Assembly (NCBI GenBank): GCA_016650185.1
Contig: JAENWE010000100.1
Coordinates: 1-5,942 of the forward strand
From: Vicinamibacteria bacterium
Lineage (GTDB): Bacteria > Acidobacteriota > Vicinamibacteria > Fen-336 > JAGNNV01
DNA: 5,942 nucleotides
Reading direction: 5' to 3'
Shown: positions 1 through 5,595 of the stretch, piece by piece
How the letters are laid out: the number at the start of each line of letters is the position of its first letter
Position numbering within the stretch: position 1 is the stretch's first letter
The notes under the pieces: generated by a model
What the model was told of the DNA's origin: nothing
What the model saw: only the letters and a program-made list of their open reading frames with translations
Database searches by the model: none
Translations under genes and position numbers: made by a program

Positions 1-16
1 CCTCCAGCTGGGCGAC
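1..16. repeat. 16-bp perfect direct repeat, copy 1 (partner at 145-160)
   Basis: CCTCCAGCTGGGCGAC occurs identically at 1-16 and 145-160, exactly 144 bp (48 codons) apart and in the same reading frame, encoding VAQLE both times. Copy 1 abuts the window edge, so the match could be longer. It suggests a higher-order repeat of about 48 codons laid over the 18-bp unit. Confidence 0.8.
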
Positions 17-463
17 CGGCTGGGGCTCGGCGACAATCTCGGAGTCGGCGACAGGCTCAAGTTCGGCGACAGGCTCGGGTTCGGGTTCGGCGACCGGCTC
101 CGGCTCGGGCATGGGCGAGGGTTCGGCGATCGGCTCGGGCTCGGCCTCCAGCTGGGCGACAGGCTCGTCCTCGACGATGGGTTCGGCCTCGACGAATATC
201 GGCGCCTCGGTCATGATCGGCTCTACCTCGACCGGAATAATCGTCGGGCCTACCTCGACCGAGACCGGCGACGGGAAACCGGTCGCCGGCGGGGGCGATG
301 GGGTTAAGGAAGGAGTGGTCGCCTGTGGCGGAGGCGCGATGCCGCGCACCGCCTCCTTGCCGAGCAACGCCTCGCGAACCCGCTGCGCCCTCGTCGGCGA
401 CGCCAAGTAGCCGATAGCGGCGCCGACAAGCCCGCCGAATATCAATTTCCCAAGGCCTTTCAT
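1..463 (-). CDS. Membrane-anchored Pro/Glu-rich repeat protein, YtxH-like N-terminus (3' end beyond window)
   Basis: Reading leftward from an ATG at 463, 154 codons are open with no stop before the window edge, so the C-terminus is missing. A good Shine-Dalgarno (GGAGGGAG, 469-476) sits 5 nt upstream. Residues 7-21 form a short hydrophobic segment with a glycine zipper (G10, G14, G18), followed by SPTRAQRVREALLGK, which is the layout of YtxH-type small membrane proteins. Residues 44-70 are Pro/Ser/Thr-rich, and from about residue 78 the chain is acidic and low in complexity. From about residue 101 a P-[VI]-A motif recurs (V/I at 102, 112, 124, 132, 138, 144, 150), mostly flanked by Glu and Pro. 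Such tails are usually extended and disordered. Function is unknown. A periplasm- or wall-spanning linker or a scaffold are both possible. The gene is real on start, RBS and length; the YtxH resemblance is by pattern only. Confidence 0.72.
   Translation of the reverse strand, partial: MKGLGKLIFGGLVGAAIGYLASPTRAQRVREALLGKEAVRGIAPPPQATTPSLTPSPPPATGFPSPVSVEVGPTIIPVEVEPIMTEAPIFVEAEPIVEDEPVAQLEAEPEPIAEPSPMPEPEPVAEPEPEPVAELEPVADSEIVAEPQPVAQLE
5..160 (-). repeat. Degenerate 18-bp (hexapeptide) coding repeat
   Basis: On the plus strand GGCGAC begins at 11, 29, 47 and 65 with exact 18-bp spacing. It recurs at 89, 125 (as GGCGAT) and 155, with spacings of 24, 36 and 30 bp. All spacings are multiples of 6 bp, so copies differ by whole dipeptide units and the frame is kept. 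In the protein this gives P-V-A plus E/Q/P residues with extra Glu-Pro pairs inserted. The array probably continues past the left edge. Confidence 0.75.
145..160. repeat. 16-bp perfect direct repeat, copy 2 (partner at 1-16)
   Basis: This is the second copy of the 16-bp repeat. Here the VAQLE codons lie at the start of the dense EP/VA region of the Pro/Glu-rich protein. Confidence 0.8.
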
Positions 464-468
464 CGGGG

Positions 469-476
469 CTCCCTCC
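469..476 (-). promoter_or_regulatory. Shine-Dalgarno of the Pro/Glu-rich membrane protein
   Basis: The minus strand reads GGAGGGAG, 5 nt before the ATG at 463. It supports this start for a gene whose downstream end is not in the window. Confidence 0.7.
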
Positions 477-482
477 GTCTCG

Positions 483-498
483 CCACGGGCCACCGTGG
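483..498 (-). other. Small hairpin in the leader of the Pro/Glu-rich gene
   Basis: CCACGG and CCGTGG pair perfectly around a 4-nt loop, ending about 7 nt upstream of the Shine-Dalgarno. There is no T-run, so it is not a terminator. A 6-bp GC stem can occur by chance in DNA of this composition, so a role in mRNA stability or translation is only a possibility. Confidence 0.25.
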
Positions 499-592
499 AA
501 CCGTCAGCATCCTCCGCATGGTATCACCACGAGAACATCGGCCGCGAGGCGTCCGCACTGTAGGCCTTCAACAAGAATGTAGGTGTGGCGGC

Positions 593-604
593 CGGATCGA
601 TCCG
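593..604. other. 12-bp perfect palindrome CGGATCGATCCG
   Basis: This is a fully self-complementary 12-mer, 11 nt past the stop of the 160-aa gene. It could be a dimeric regulator site for the downstream gene or chance. As a hairpin it would have only a 4-bp stem, so it is not a terminator. Confidence 0.25.
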
Positions 605-615
605 ACGCTGTAGGT

Positions 616-1098
616 TCAGCTCAGCCTCAGGATGGTCAAGCGACCCTGTTCGTCCTCCGTGGCCACGATCGACCAGGACGGACCCAGATCGACCGTCGCC
701 TGCAGGTTGATCTCGTGCAACGCCTTCCGCGCGATAGGATCAAGCACATATTTGAGAGGCATGGGGGGACGTTCACCCATCTGCACGTTCACCTCGCCCG
801 CCTTACTACGCCGCATAAAGATGGGGGAGTCTGACACGACACTCAACTTCAGGCGTTTTTCATACGCGCGGCTCTGTTCTCCCGCGGCCGGAGAAGACGG
901 CGCGACCATAGCCACTTCCCCGGTCACCCCGCCTGGCGTGACCGGCCGCATCTCACGCTGGGCGAACGCCCGGAGTCTCTGAGCACTCTCATCCGCCTGC
1001 CTCCGCGCCGACGCGAGCCGCCACGCATAGTAAGACACGAAGGCCACCAGGAAGATGATCGCTACGAACATGATGAGATATGAGACCTGAACGCTCAC
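616..1098 (-). CDS. Unrecognised single-pass membrane protein, 160 aa
   Basis: The start is a GTG at 1098 whose bases overlap the rarA stop (GTGA, 4 nt), with a GAGGGGG Shine-Dalgarno 4 nt upstream (1103-1109), so translation is probably coupled to rarA. Residues 7-26 form one strongly hydrophobic segment ending in aromatic residues (SYYAW). The Arg-rich stretch after it (R27, R32, R33) favours an outside N-terminus and a cytoplasmic C-terminus. Residues 27-50 look helical and charged, 51-78 are a Pro/Gly/Ala linker, and 79-160 form a compact mixed domain with a conserved-looking GPSWSIVATEDEQGRLTILRL end. I recognise no family or catalytic motif. Its place after rarA and its membrane anchor do not define a function. 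An ATG at codon 10 would cut the membrane segment, so the GTG is preferred. Confidence 0.82.
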   Translation of the reverse strand: MSVQVSYLIMFVAIIFLVAFVSYYAWRLASARRQADESAQRLRAFAQREMRPVTPGGVTGEVAMVAPSSPAAGEQSRAYEKRLKLSVVSDSPIFMRRSKAGEVNVQMGERPPMPLKYVLDPIARKALHEINLQATVDLGPSWSIVATEDEQGRLTILRLS

Positions 1099-2441
1099 GG
1101 AGCCCCCTCAGTCGCCTCTGGGTTCCGCAGTCCACGCATGTGCTCAAGGAACCGCCGAAGGCCCTCTTCCTCGCCCGCTGAGCCCGGTTCATAGAAGCGC
1201 CGCTCGCCAAGCGCCTCGGGGAGATGTCGCTCGGCCACGTATCCTCCATGGGAATGAGGGTACAGGTAGCCCACTCCATGACCGAGCGCTTGTGCGCCCC
1301 GGTAGTGGGTGTCACGCAGCGCCGGCGGAGGAGGCAGGGCGCCGTGTTCTTCGATCTCAGCCATCGCGGTTCCGATCGCCGCGTAGGAGGCGTTCGATTT
1401 GGGGGCGCAACTCAAGTAGGTGACGGCCTGGGCAAGGTTGATGCGACACTCCGGCAGGCCCACCATCTCGACCGCCTGGGCGACGGCGGCGGCCACCTGG
1501 ACGGCACGCGGGTCGGCGTTGCCCACGTCTTCGGATGCGAAGACAAGGAGTCGGCGGGCGATGAAGCGCGCGGACTCCCCGCCCGTCAGCATGACAGCCA
1601 GGTAGTATAGTGCCGCATCGGGGTCAGATCCGCGCATGCTCTTGATGAAGGCCGACACGACGTCGTAATGCGCGTCCCCATCCTTGTCGTAGATCACCAA
1701 CTTACGCTGCGCGGCTTCCTCCAAAATGCCGCGGTCGACCTCGTTCAGGCCGGAACTCTCCGCCAGGGCCACGGCCCGCTCGAGAACAGTGAGCGCACGA
1801 CGGGCATCGCCCAAGGCGGCCTCCGCGATGACGTCAAGCTCCGCATCCGCGACTCGGATCTTACTGCTCAACCCGCGGGCGGGATCCGACAGCGCCCGAT
1901 CGAGTAGGAGCCTGATCTCCGCCGGCTCCAGGCTGCTGAAACGATAGAGCTCACAGCGGGATATGAGTGCCGGAATGACCTCGAAATACGGGTTCTCGGT
2001 GGTGGCTCCGATAAGAGTGACCAGACCATCCTCCACCGCATGCAACAGCGCATCCTGCTGCGATTTCGAGAAACGATGGACTTCGTCGATGAACAAGACA
2101 GTCCGCCGCCCCGACTCCCCGCGCCGACGCCGAGCCTGCTCCAGCACACGTCGCACGTCGGCGACCCCGGAGTCCACCGCGGAAAGTTCCTCGAACTCGG
2201 CGTCGGCGGAGGCGGCGACCAACCGAGCCACCGTGGTCTTGCCGGAACCCGGTGGACCGAAGAAAATCATCGAACCGAACACCCCTGCCTGGAGGCTGCG
2301 CCTCAGGGGACCGGCCGCGCCCAAGATGTGGGGCTGGCCCACCACATCGTCCAGCGTCGAAGGCCGCAACCTGCTGGCGAGGGGGCCGCTGCGCAGCAGA
2401 TCCTCCGCCAGACCTTCCGAAAAGAGATCGGACTGCTTCAT
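1095..2441 (-). CDS. rarA: Replication-associated recombination protein A (RarA/MgsA), AAA+ ATPase
   Basis: RarA acts at stalled or gapped replication forks as a tetrameric DNA-dependent ATPase of the clamp-loader/WRNIP1 class. This 448-aa protein has the full layout: Walker A GPPGSGKT at 62-69, Walker B VLFIDEVHRF at 115-124, sensor 1 GATTEN at 145-150, an arginine-finger-like SRC at 161-163, sensor 2 GDARRAL at 211-217, and the family's C-terminal signature DKDGDAHYDVVSAFIKSMRGS at 252-272. SEDVGNADPRA (303-313) and CAPKSN (345-350) are also family hallmarks. Residues 3-7, QSDLF, resemble a beta-clamp-binding motif. The ATG at 2441 is the only plausible start, because an in-frame TAG lies three codons upstream. 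It has no clear Shine-Dalgarno and begins 24 nt after accA, so it may rely on re-initiation. Length is normal and nothing is disrupted. Confidence 0.96.
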   Translation of the reverse strand: MKQSDLFSEGLAEDLLRSGPLASRLRPSTLDDVVGQPHILGAAGPLRRSLQAGVFGSMIFFGPPGSGKTTVARLVAASADAEFEELSAVDSGVADVRRVLEQARRRRGESGRRTVLFIDEVHRFSKSQQDALLHAVEDGLVTLIGATTENPYFEVIPALISRCELYRFSSLEPAEIRLLLDRALSDPARGLSSKIRVADAELDVIAEAALGDARRALTVLERAVALAESSGLNEVDRGILEEAAQRKLVIYDKDGDAHYDVVSAFIKSMRGSDPDAALYYLAVMLTGGESARFIARRLLVFASEDVGNADPRAVQVAAAVAQAVEMVGLPECRINLAQAVTYLSCAPKSNASYAAIGTAMAEIEEHGALPPPPALRDTHYRGAQALGHGVGYLYPHSHGGYVAERHLPEALGERRFYEPGSAGEEEGLRRFLEHMRGLRNPEATEGAP

Positions 2442-2465
2442 GCGACGATTCTAGCAGCGACAGAG

Positions 2466-3452
2466 CTACAACTTGGTGTCGGCAGGTGCGAGCATCCCCA
2501 TGGCCAGGAACTTACGGCGGCGTGCGCGAAGCCGCTCTTCGGGTGATACGGCCTCGATCTCACGCAATCCTGCCTCAACCTGGCGAGCCACCACTTTCGC
2601 TGTAGCCCGGTGATGCTTGTGCGCTCCCATGCGAGGCTCGGGAATCACCAGGTCGATCACCCCCAGCCGATAGAGATCCACAGCGGTAAGGCGGAGAGCT
2701 TCGGCTGCCTGCGAGGCCTGACCGGCATCGCGCCACAGGATGGCTGAGCAGGCCTCGGGCGTACTCACCGAATAGATGGCGTTCTCAAGCATGTAGACCC
2801 GGTCGCAGAGAGCTAGGGCCAACGCGCCCCCCGAACCACCTTCACCGATGACCACCGCAACCGTGGGAACCGAAAGGCGGGCGAACACCCGCAGAGTGCG
2901 CGAGATAGCGCCTGCCTGCCCGCCTTCCTCGGCCTCGGCCCCCGGAAAAGCCCCGGGCGTGTCCACCAAGGTCACCACCGGCATCTGGAACTTCTGCGCC
3001 AGCAAGGCCAGGCGCTGGGCTTTGCGATAGCCCTCGGGCCGCGGCATGCCGAAGTTGCGAAACTGACGTTCCTTGAGATCATGGCCCTTCTGCTGGCCCA
3101 CGATCATGATCGTGCGCCCGTCGAAGGTGGCCATGCCGCCCACTATCGCGGGGTCGTCTCCCCGCAATCTGTCACCATGCAACTCGGCAAAATCGGGGAA
3201 TGTGTGTTTGATGTAGTCGAGGGCAAGCGGCCGATCTTGACGGCGGGCAAGTTGCACCGTCTTCCAGGCCGCACCTGCAGAGTCTTTTCGCCCTTTCAGC
3301 GACTCAAGTTGGATCTCGATCTTGTTGATCTCTTCCGAATAGCCAACCCCGGGAAGTGAGGGCAAGCTTTTTAGCTCGTGCAACCGCTTGAGCAAGCGAG
3401 CCACTTCCCCGTGGTACGACCTCCGAATCCGGTCGAATGGGTTCAATGTCAC
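2466..3452 (-). CDS. accA: Acetyl-CoA carboxylase carboxyltransferase, alpha subunit (AccA)
   Basis: AccA pairs with AccD in the cytosolic carboxyltransferase, which moves CO2 from carboxybiotin on BCCP to acetyl-CoA to make malonyl-CoA. From the chosen start it is 328 aa, normal for the family. Signatures include QQKGHDLKERQFRNFGMP (from about residue 120), VDTPGAFPG (163-171), GEGGSGGALAL with the oxyanion-hole glycines (203-213) and YSVSTPEACSAILW (about 227-240). The family more often has SPEG where this has TPEA, a variant I recall from cyanobacteria. The GTG at 3452 is chosen because AAGGAGG lies 8 nt upstream; a GTG at 3461 overlaps that Shine-Dalgarno. The N-terminal helical region lines up without gaps, from memory, with Bacillus AccA, so it is genuine even though it overlaps the accD frame for 149 nt. 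It ends in TAG, 24 nt before rarA. Confidence 0.96.
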   Translation of the reverse strand: MTLNPFDRIRRSYHGEVARLLKRLHELKSLPSLPGVGYSEEINKIEIQLESLKGRKDSAGAAWKTVQLARRQDRPLALDYIKHTFPDFAELHGDRLRGDDPAIVGGMATFDGRTIMIVGQQKGHDLKERQFRNFGMPRPEGYRKAQRLALLAQKFQMPVVTLVDTPGAFPGAEAEEGGQAGAISRTLRVFARLSVPTVAVVIGEGGSGGALALALCDRVYMLENAIYSVSTPEACSAILWRDAGQASQAAEALRLTAVDLYRLGVIDLVIPEPRMGAHKHHRATAKVVARQVEAGLREIEAVSPEERLRARRRKFLAMGMLAPADTKL

Positions 3453-4302
3453 AGCGAACACCTCCTTCCAGAAGTGCCAGCAATTGCGCTATCTGCCGCT
3501 TCAAGTCGCGCCTCTGCACGACCAGGTCGATCTGCCCGTGGACAAGACTGGACTCGGAACGGCCGAAACCCGGGGGCAGCTTCTCGCGGGTAGTCTGCTC
3601 GATCACGCGCGGGCCGGCGAACAGCAACAACGCTCCTGGCTCGGCCAGCATGACGTCGGCCAAGGTGGCGAAACTGGCAAGCACGCCCCCTGTGGTGGGG
3701 TGGGTGAGCACCGAGATAAACGGCAGGGAGTGGTCGGCGAGCATGTCGAGCGCGACAACCGTCTTCGCCATCTGCATCAGGGAGAGGATCCCCTCCTGCA
3801 TGCGGGCTCCACCCGAGGCAGTCACGACGACCAGGGGCACCGCTTCATCGATGGCGGCGGCAACGAGCTGGGAGAAACGCTCGCCCACCACTGAACCCAT
3901 GGAGCCCCCGAGGAAACGGAAGTCCATGACCCCCAGCGCCACACGCCGGCCGCCGAGGCGACAGACACCGGCGAGCATCGCCTCCGACAACCCGGTTTCG
4001 AGTTGTGCTTCGGCAAGCCGATCCACGTAGGCGCGGCTGTCGTAGAAGTCGAGGGGATCCGAAGGCTGAAGGTCACCCCCCACTTCCCGCCAGGTGCCGG
4101 GATCAGCGAGCTGCGCGACTCGCTCGACCGCATTCAAGGGGAAATGATGCCCGCAATGAGGACAGACTTCGAGCGCGGCCTTGAGCTGCTCACGGGTCAG
4201 AGAGGCGTGGCACTCCGAGCAGCGCGGTTCTAGGCTTTCGGGCATTGCCTCGGAAACCGGCGGTTCCTTCGACGTGATCTGGACGGTAACGGGCTGGTTC
4301 AC
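3304..4302 (-). CDS. accD: Acetyl-CoA carboxylase carboxyltransferase, beta subunit (AccD), with anomalous C-terminal tail
   Basis: AccD is the zinc-binding partner of AccA. The zinc ribbon is C28-x2-C31-x15-C47-x2-C50, the same spacing as in E. coli. Then come FLGGSMGSVVGE (130-141), TASGGARMQEG (161-171), HPTTGGVLASFA with the oxyanion-hole glycines (201-212) and FAGPRVIEQT through PPGFGRSE (228-250). The GTG start overlaps the fabF stop (GTGA) with only a weak, distant GAGG, which suggests coupling. An ATG at codon 20, just before the zinc ribbon, is the alternative. The conserved core ends near residue 281, yet the frame continues to 332. Residues 284-332 are read out of frame through the accA 5' end and have low third-position GC, unlike the core. 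They probably reflect a one-base indel, real or artefactual, or an overprinted extension. Confidence 0.94.
   Translation of the reverse strand: MNQPVTVQITSKEPPVSEAMPESLEPRCSECHASLTREQLKAALEVCPHCGHHFPLNAVERVAQLADPGTWREVGGDLQPSDPLDFYDSRAYVDRLAEAQLETGLSEAMLAGVCRLGGRRVALGVMDFRFLGGSMGSVVGERFSQLVAAAIDEAVPLVVVTASGGARMQEGILSLMQMAKTVVALDMLADHSLPFISVLTHPTTGGVLASFATLADVMLAEPGALLLFAGPRVIEQTTREKLPPGFGRSESSLVHGQIDLVVQRRDLKRQIAQLLALLEGGVRCDIEPIRPDSEVVPRGSGSLAQAVARAKKLALTSRGWLFGRDQQDRDPT
3461..3467 (-). promoter_or_regulatory. Strong Shine-Dalgarno of accA, inside the accD frame
   Basis: The minus strand reads AAGGAGG, 8 nt before the GTG at 3452. It lies within AccD codons 279-281 (GAA GGA GGT), at the end of the conserved AccD core. 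It decides the accA start and shows that ribosomes can enter there independently of where accD stops. Confidence 0.85.
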
Positions 4303-5573
4303 CGCGAAGGTTCGTCCTCGTGGCGACCGAACACGACCGACGCGTTATGACCGCCGAAACCAAAACTGTTGGACGCGGCGTAGCGCACCGGGGCCTCCCG
4401 CATCACGTTGGGCACGTAGTCAAGATCGCAGGCTGAGTCGGGGTTGTCGAGATTGATGGTCGGTGGCACTTTGCCCTCCACGATCGCCAGGATGGTGGCT
4501 GCGGCTTCCAGGGCTCCGGCCGCCCCCAGGCAATGGCCGAACATGCTTTTAGTGGAGCTGACCATCACCCGATCGGCCGCCTCGCCAAGAGCGTAGCGCA
4601 CCGCCCGAGTTTCCATGACGTCGCCCAGCGGGGTCGAGGTGCCATGGGCGTTTATGTAGTCGAGGTCCTCAGGGGCCACCCCAGCCATATCGATAGCCCG
4701 GCGCAGAGCCCGCCCTGCCGGTTCGCCCGACTCGTCGGGCTCACTTAGATGAAAGGCATCGCCCGTCATGCCGTAGCCGAGAAACTCCGCATAGATGCGG
4801 GCGCCTCGAGCCAGCGCATGCTCGCGCTCTTCGAGCACCAGCACCGCTGCGCCCTCGCCGATGACAAACCCATCGCGACCACAGTCGAAGGGACGGCTCG
4901 CGCGCTCGGGGTCGTCGTTGCGGGTGGAGAGAGCCCGCATCGCGGCGAACGACGACAGCCCGATGTGACCCACAGGCGCCTCGGCCCCACCGGCGAACAT
5001 CGCTACAGCGTCTCCCCGCCGGATGATGTGGAACGCGTCGCCCAGCGCGTGGGTGCTGGCCGCGCACGCCGTGCACGTAGCGCTCACAGGCCCTTTGAGG
5101 CCGAGCGCCATGGATACGTGCGCTGCCGCCATGTTCGGGATCATCATGGGGATGAAGAAGGGACTGACGCGGTCCGGACCGCGCTCGTAGAGCACCCGGG
5201 TCTGCTCGTAGAACGTGTCCAGGCCCCCGATGCCCGAACCCACGAAAGAGCCGACCGAGTACGGGTCGAAATCGGAGGGAAAGCTGGCGTCCTCGCGGGC
5301 CATCACCGCCGCTGCTACACCGTACTGGGCGTAGGCGTCCATCCGCCTGGCCGCCTTCCGGTCCATGTAGACGTGCGCATCGAAGCCCTTGACCTCGGCT
5401 GCGATGGTCACCGAATAGCCTGTGGTGTCAAACCGCGTGATCGGGCCCACGCCCGAGCGGCCCGCGAGCAGCGCCGAGAAGTAAGCTTCTCGGCCGAGAC
5501 CGACGGGGGAGACCACCCCTATGCCGGTCACGACCACCCTGCGAACCGTCAGATCGGATGTCGCACGCATCAT
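4299..5573 (-). CDS. fabF: 3-oxoacyl-[ACP] synthase II (FabF, KAS II)
   Basis: FabF condenses acyl-ACP with malonyl-ACP, the elongation step of type II fatty-acid synthesis in the cytosol. It is 424 aa, slightly longer than the E. coli enzyme because of about seven extra N-terminal residues. The catalytic set is complete: nucleophile C170 (in TCTACAAS), H310 (NAHGTSTPLGD), K342 and H347 (SSTKSMFGHCLGAAG), and the gating phenylalanine region SNSFGFGGHN near residue 406. RRVVVTGIGVVSPVG (11-25) and GSGIGG (112-117) are also typical. Paired histidines with TPLGD favour a FabF/FabB-type elongating enzyme over FabH. The first of two adjacent ATGs is taken because GGAGGT (5582-5587) lies 8 nt upstream. 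The gene starts 22 nt after fabG, and its stop overlaps the accD start by 4 nt. No defects were seen. Confidence 0.97.
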   Translation of the reverse strand: MMRATSDLTVRRVVVTGIGVVSPVGLGREAYFSALLAGRSGVGPITRFDTTGYSVTIAAEVKGFDAHVYMDRKAARRMDAYAQYGVAAAVMAREDASFPSDFDPYSVGSFVGSGIGGLDTFYEQTRVLYERGPDRVSPFFIPMMIPNMAAAHVSMALGLKGPVSATCTACAASTHALGDAFHIIRRGDAVAMFAGGAEAPVGHIGLSSFAAMRALSTRNDDPERASRPFDCGRDGFVIGEGAAVLVLEEREHALARGARIYAEFLGYGMTGDAFHLSEPDESGEPAGRALRRAIDMAGVAPEDLDYINAHGTSTPLGDVMETRAVRYALGEAADRVMVSSTKSMFGHCLGAAGALEAAATILAIVEGKVPPTINLDNPDSACDLDYVPNVMREAPVRYAASNSFGFGGHNASVVFGRHEDEPSR

Positions 5574-5581
5574 CTGTCGCT

Positions 5582-5587
5582 ACCTCC
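5582..5587 (-). promoter_or_regulatory. Shine-Dalgarno of fabF
   Basis: The minus strand reads GGAGGT, 8 nt before the first of two adjacent ATG codons (5573 and 5570). It supports 5573 as the start and fills most of the 22-nt fabG-fabF gap. Confidence 0.8.
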
Positions 5588-5595
5588 GCCGTGAA

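Larger units (their letters stand above)
464..615 (-). other. 152-nt intergenic gap, no clear promoter or terminator
   Basis: This is the only sizeable gap in the window. It holds the Shine-Dalgarno of the downstream gene, a 6-bp-stem hairpin (483-498), a 12-bp palindrome (593-604) just after the preceding stop, and three copies of minus-strand CCTACA (559-564, 578-583, 609-614). I see no hairpin followed by a T-run, so no convincing intrinsic terminator. I also see no well-spaced -35/-10 pair; a TGATACCAT stretch near 517-525 could be read as a -10-like site but has no matching -35. The downstream gene may share the operon transcript or have its own unrecognised promoter. Confidence 0.5.

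Noticed and set aside
1..160. Repeat array as a CRISPR
   Set aside because: Repeat spacing is 18-36 bp with no unique spacers, and the repeats sit in frame inside a protein-coding gene.
111..410. Plus-strand Gly/Ser/Thr-rich 99-codon frame
   Set aside because: It is the antisense image of the Pro/Glu repeat gene; its repetitive look comes from the coding repeat on the other strand. The minus-strand frame has the Shine-Dalgarno and the membrane anchor.
593..604. Palindrome as an intrinsic terminator after the 160-aa gene
   Set aside because: As a hairpin it has only a 4-bp stem and no following T-run.
2040..2546. Plus-strand 168-codon open frame, and a similar one at 1963-2454
   Set aside because: Both are antisense to the conserved N-terminal half of rarA and have low-complexity, Arg/Pro/Ser-rich translations.
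3459..3461. GTG at 3461 as accA start
   Set aside because: It lies within the AAGGAGGTG Shine-Dalgarno itself. The GTG at 3452 has the ideal 8-nt spacing.
3453..3475. Programmed frameshift joining or ending accD
   Set aside because: No slippery heptamer or downstream stem is evident. The Shine-Dalgarno is fully explained by accA initiation.
3437..4030. Plus-strand 197-codon open frame
   Set aside because: It is antisense to accD, with a Ser/Arg/Pro-rich composition typical of a shadow frame.
4749..5594. Plus-strand 281-codon open frame
   Set aside because: It is wholly antisense to fabF and the end of fabG, whose catalytic residues are intact. Long antisense frames are expected in GC-rich coding DNA, and its Arg/His-rich translation matches no family.
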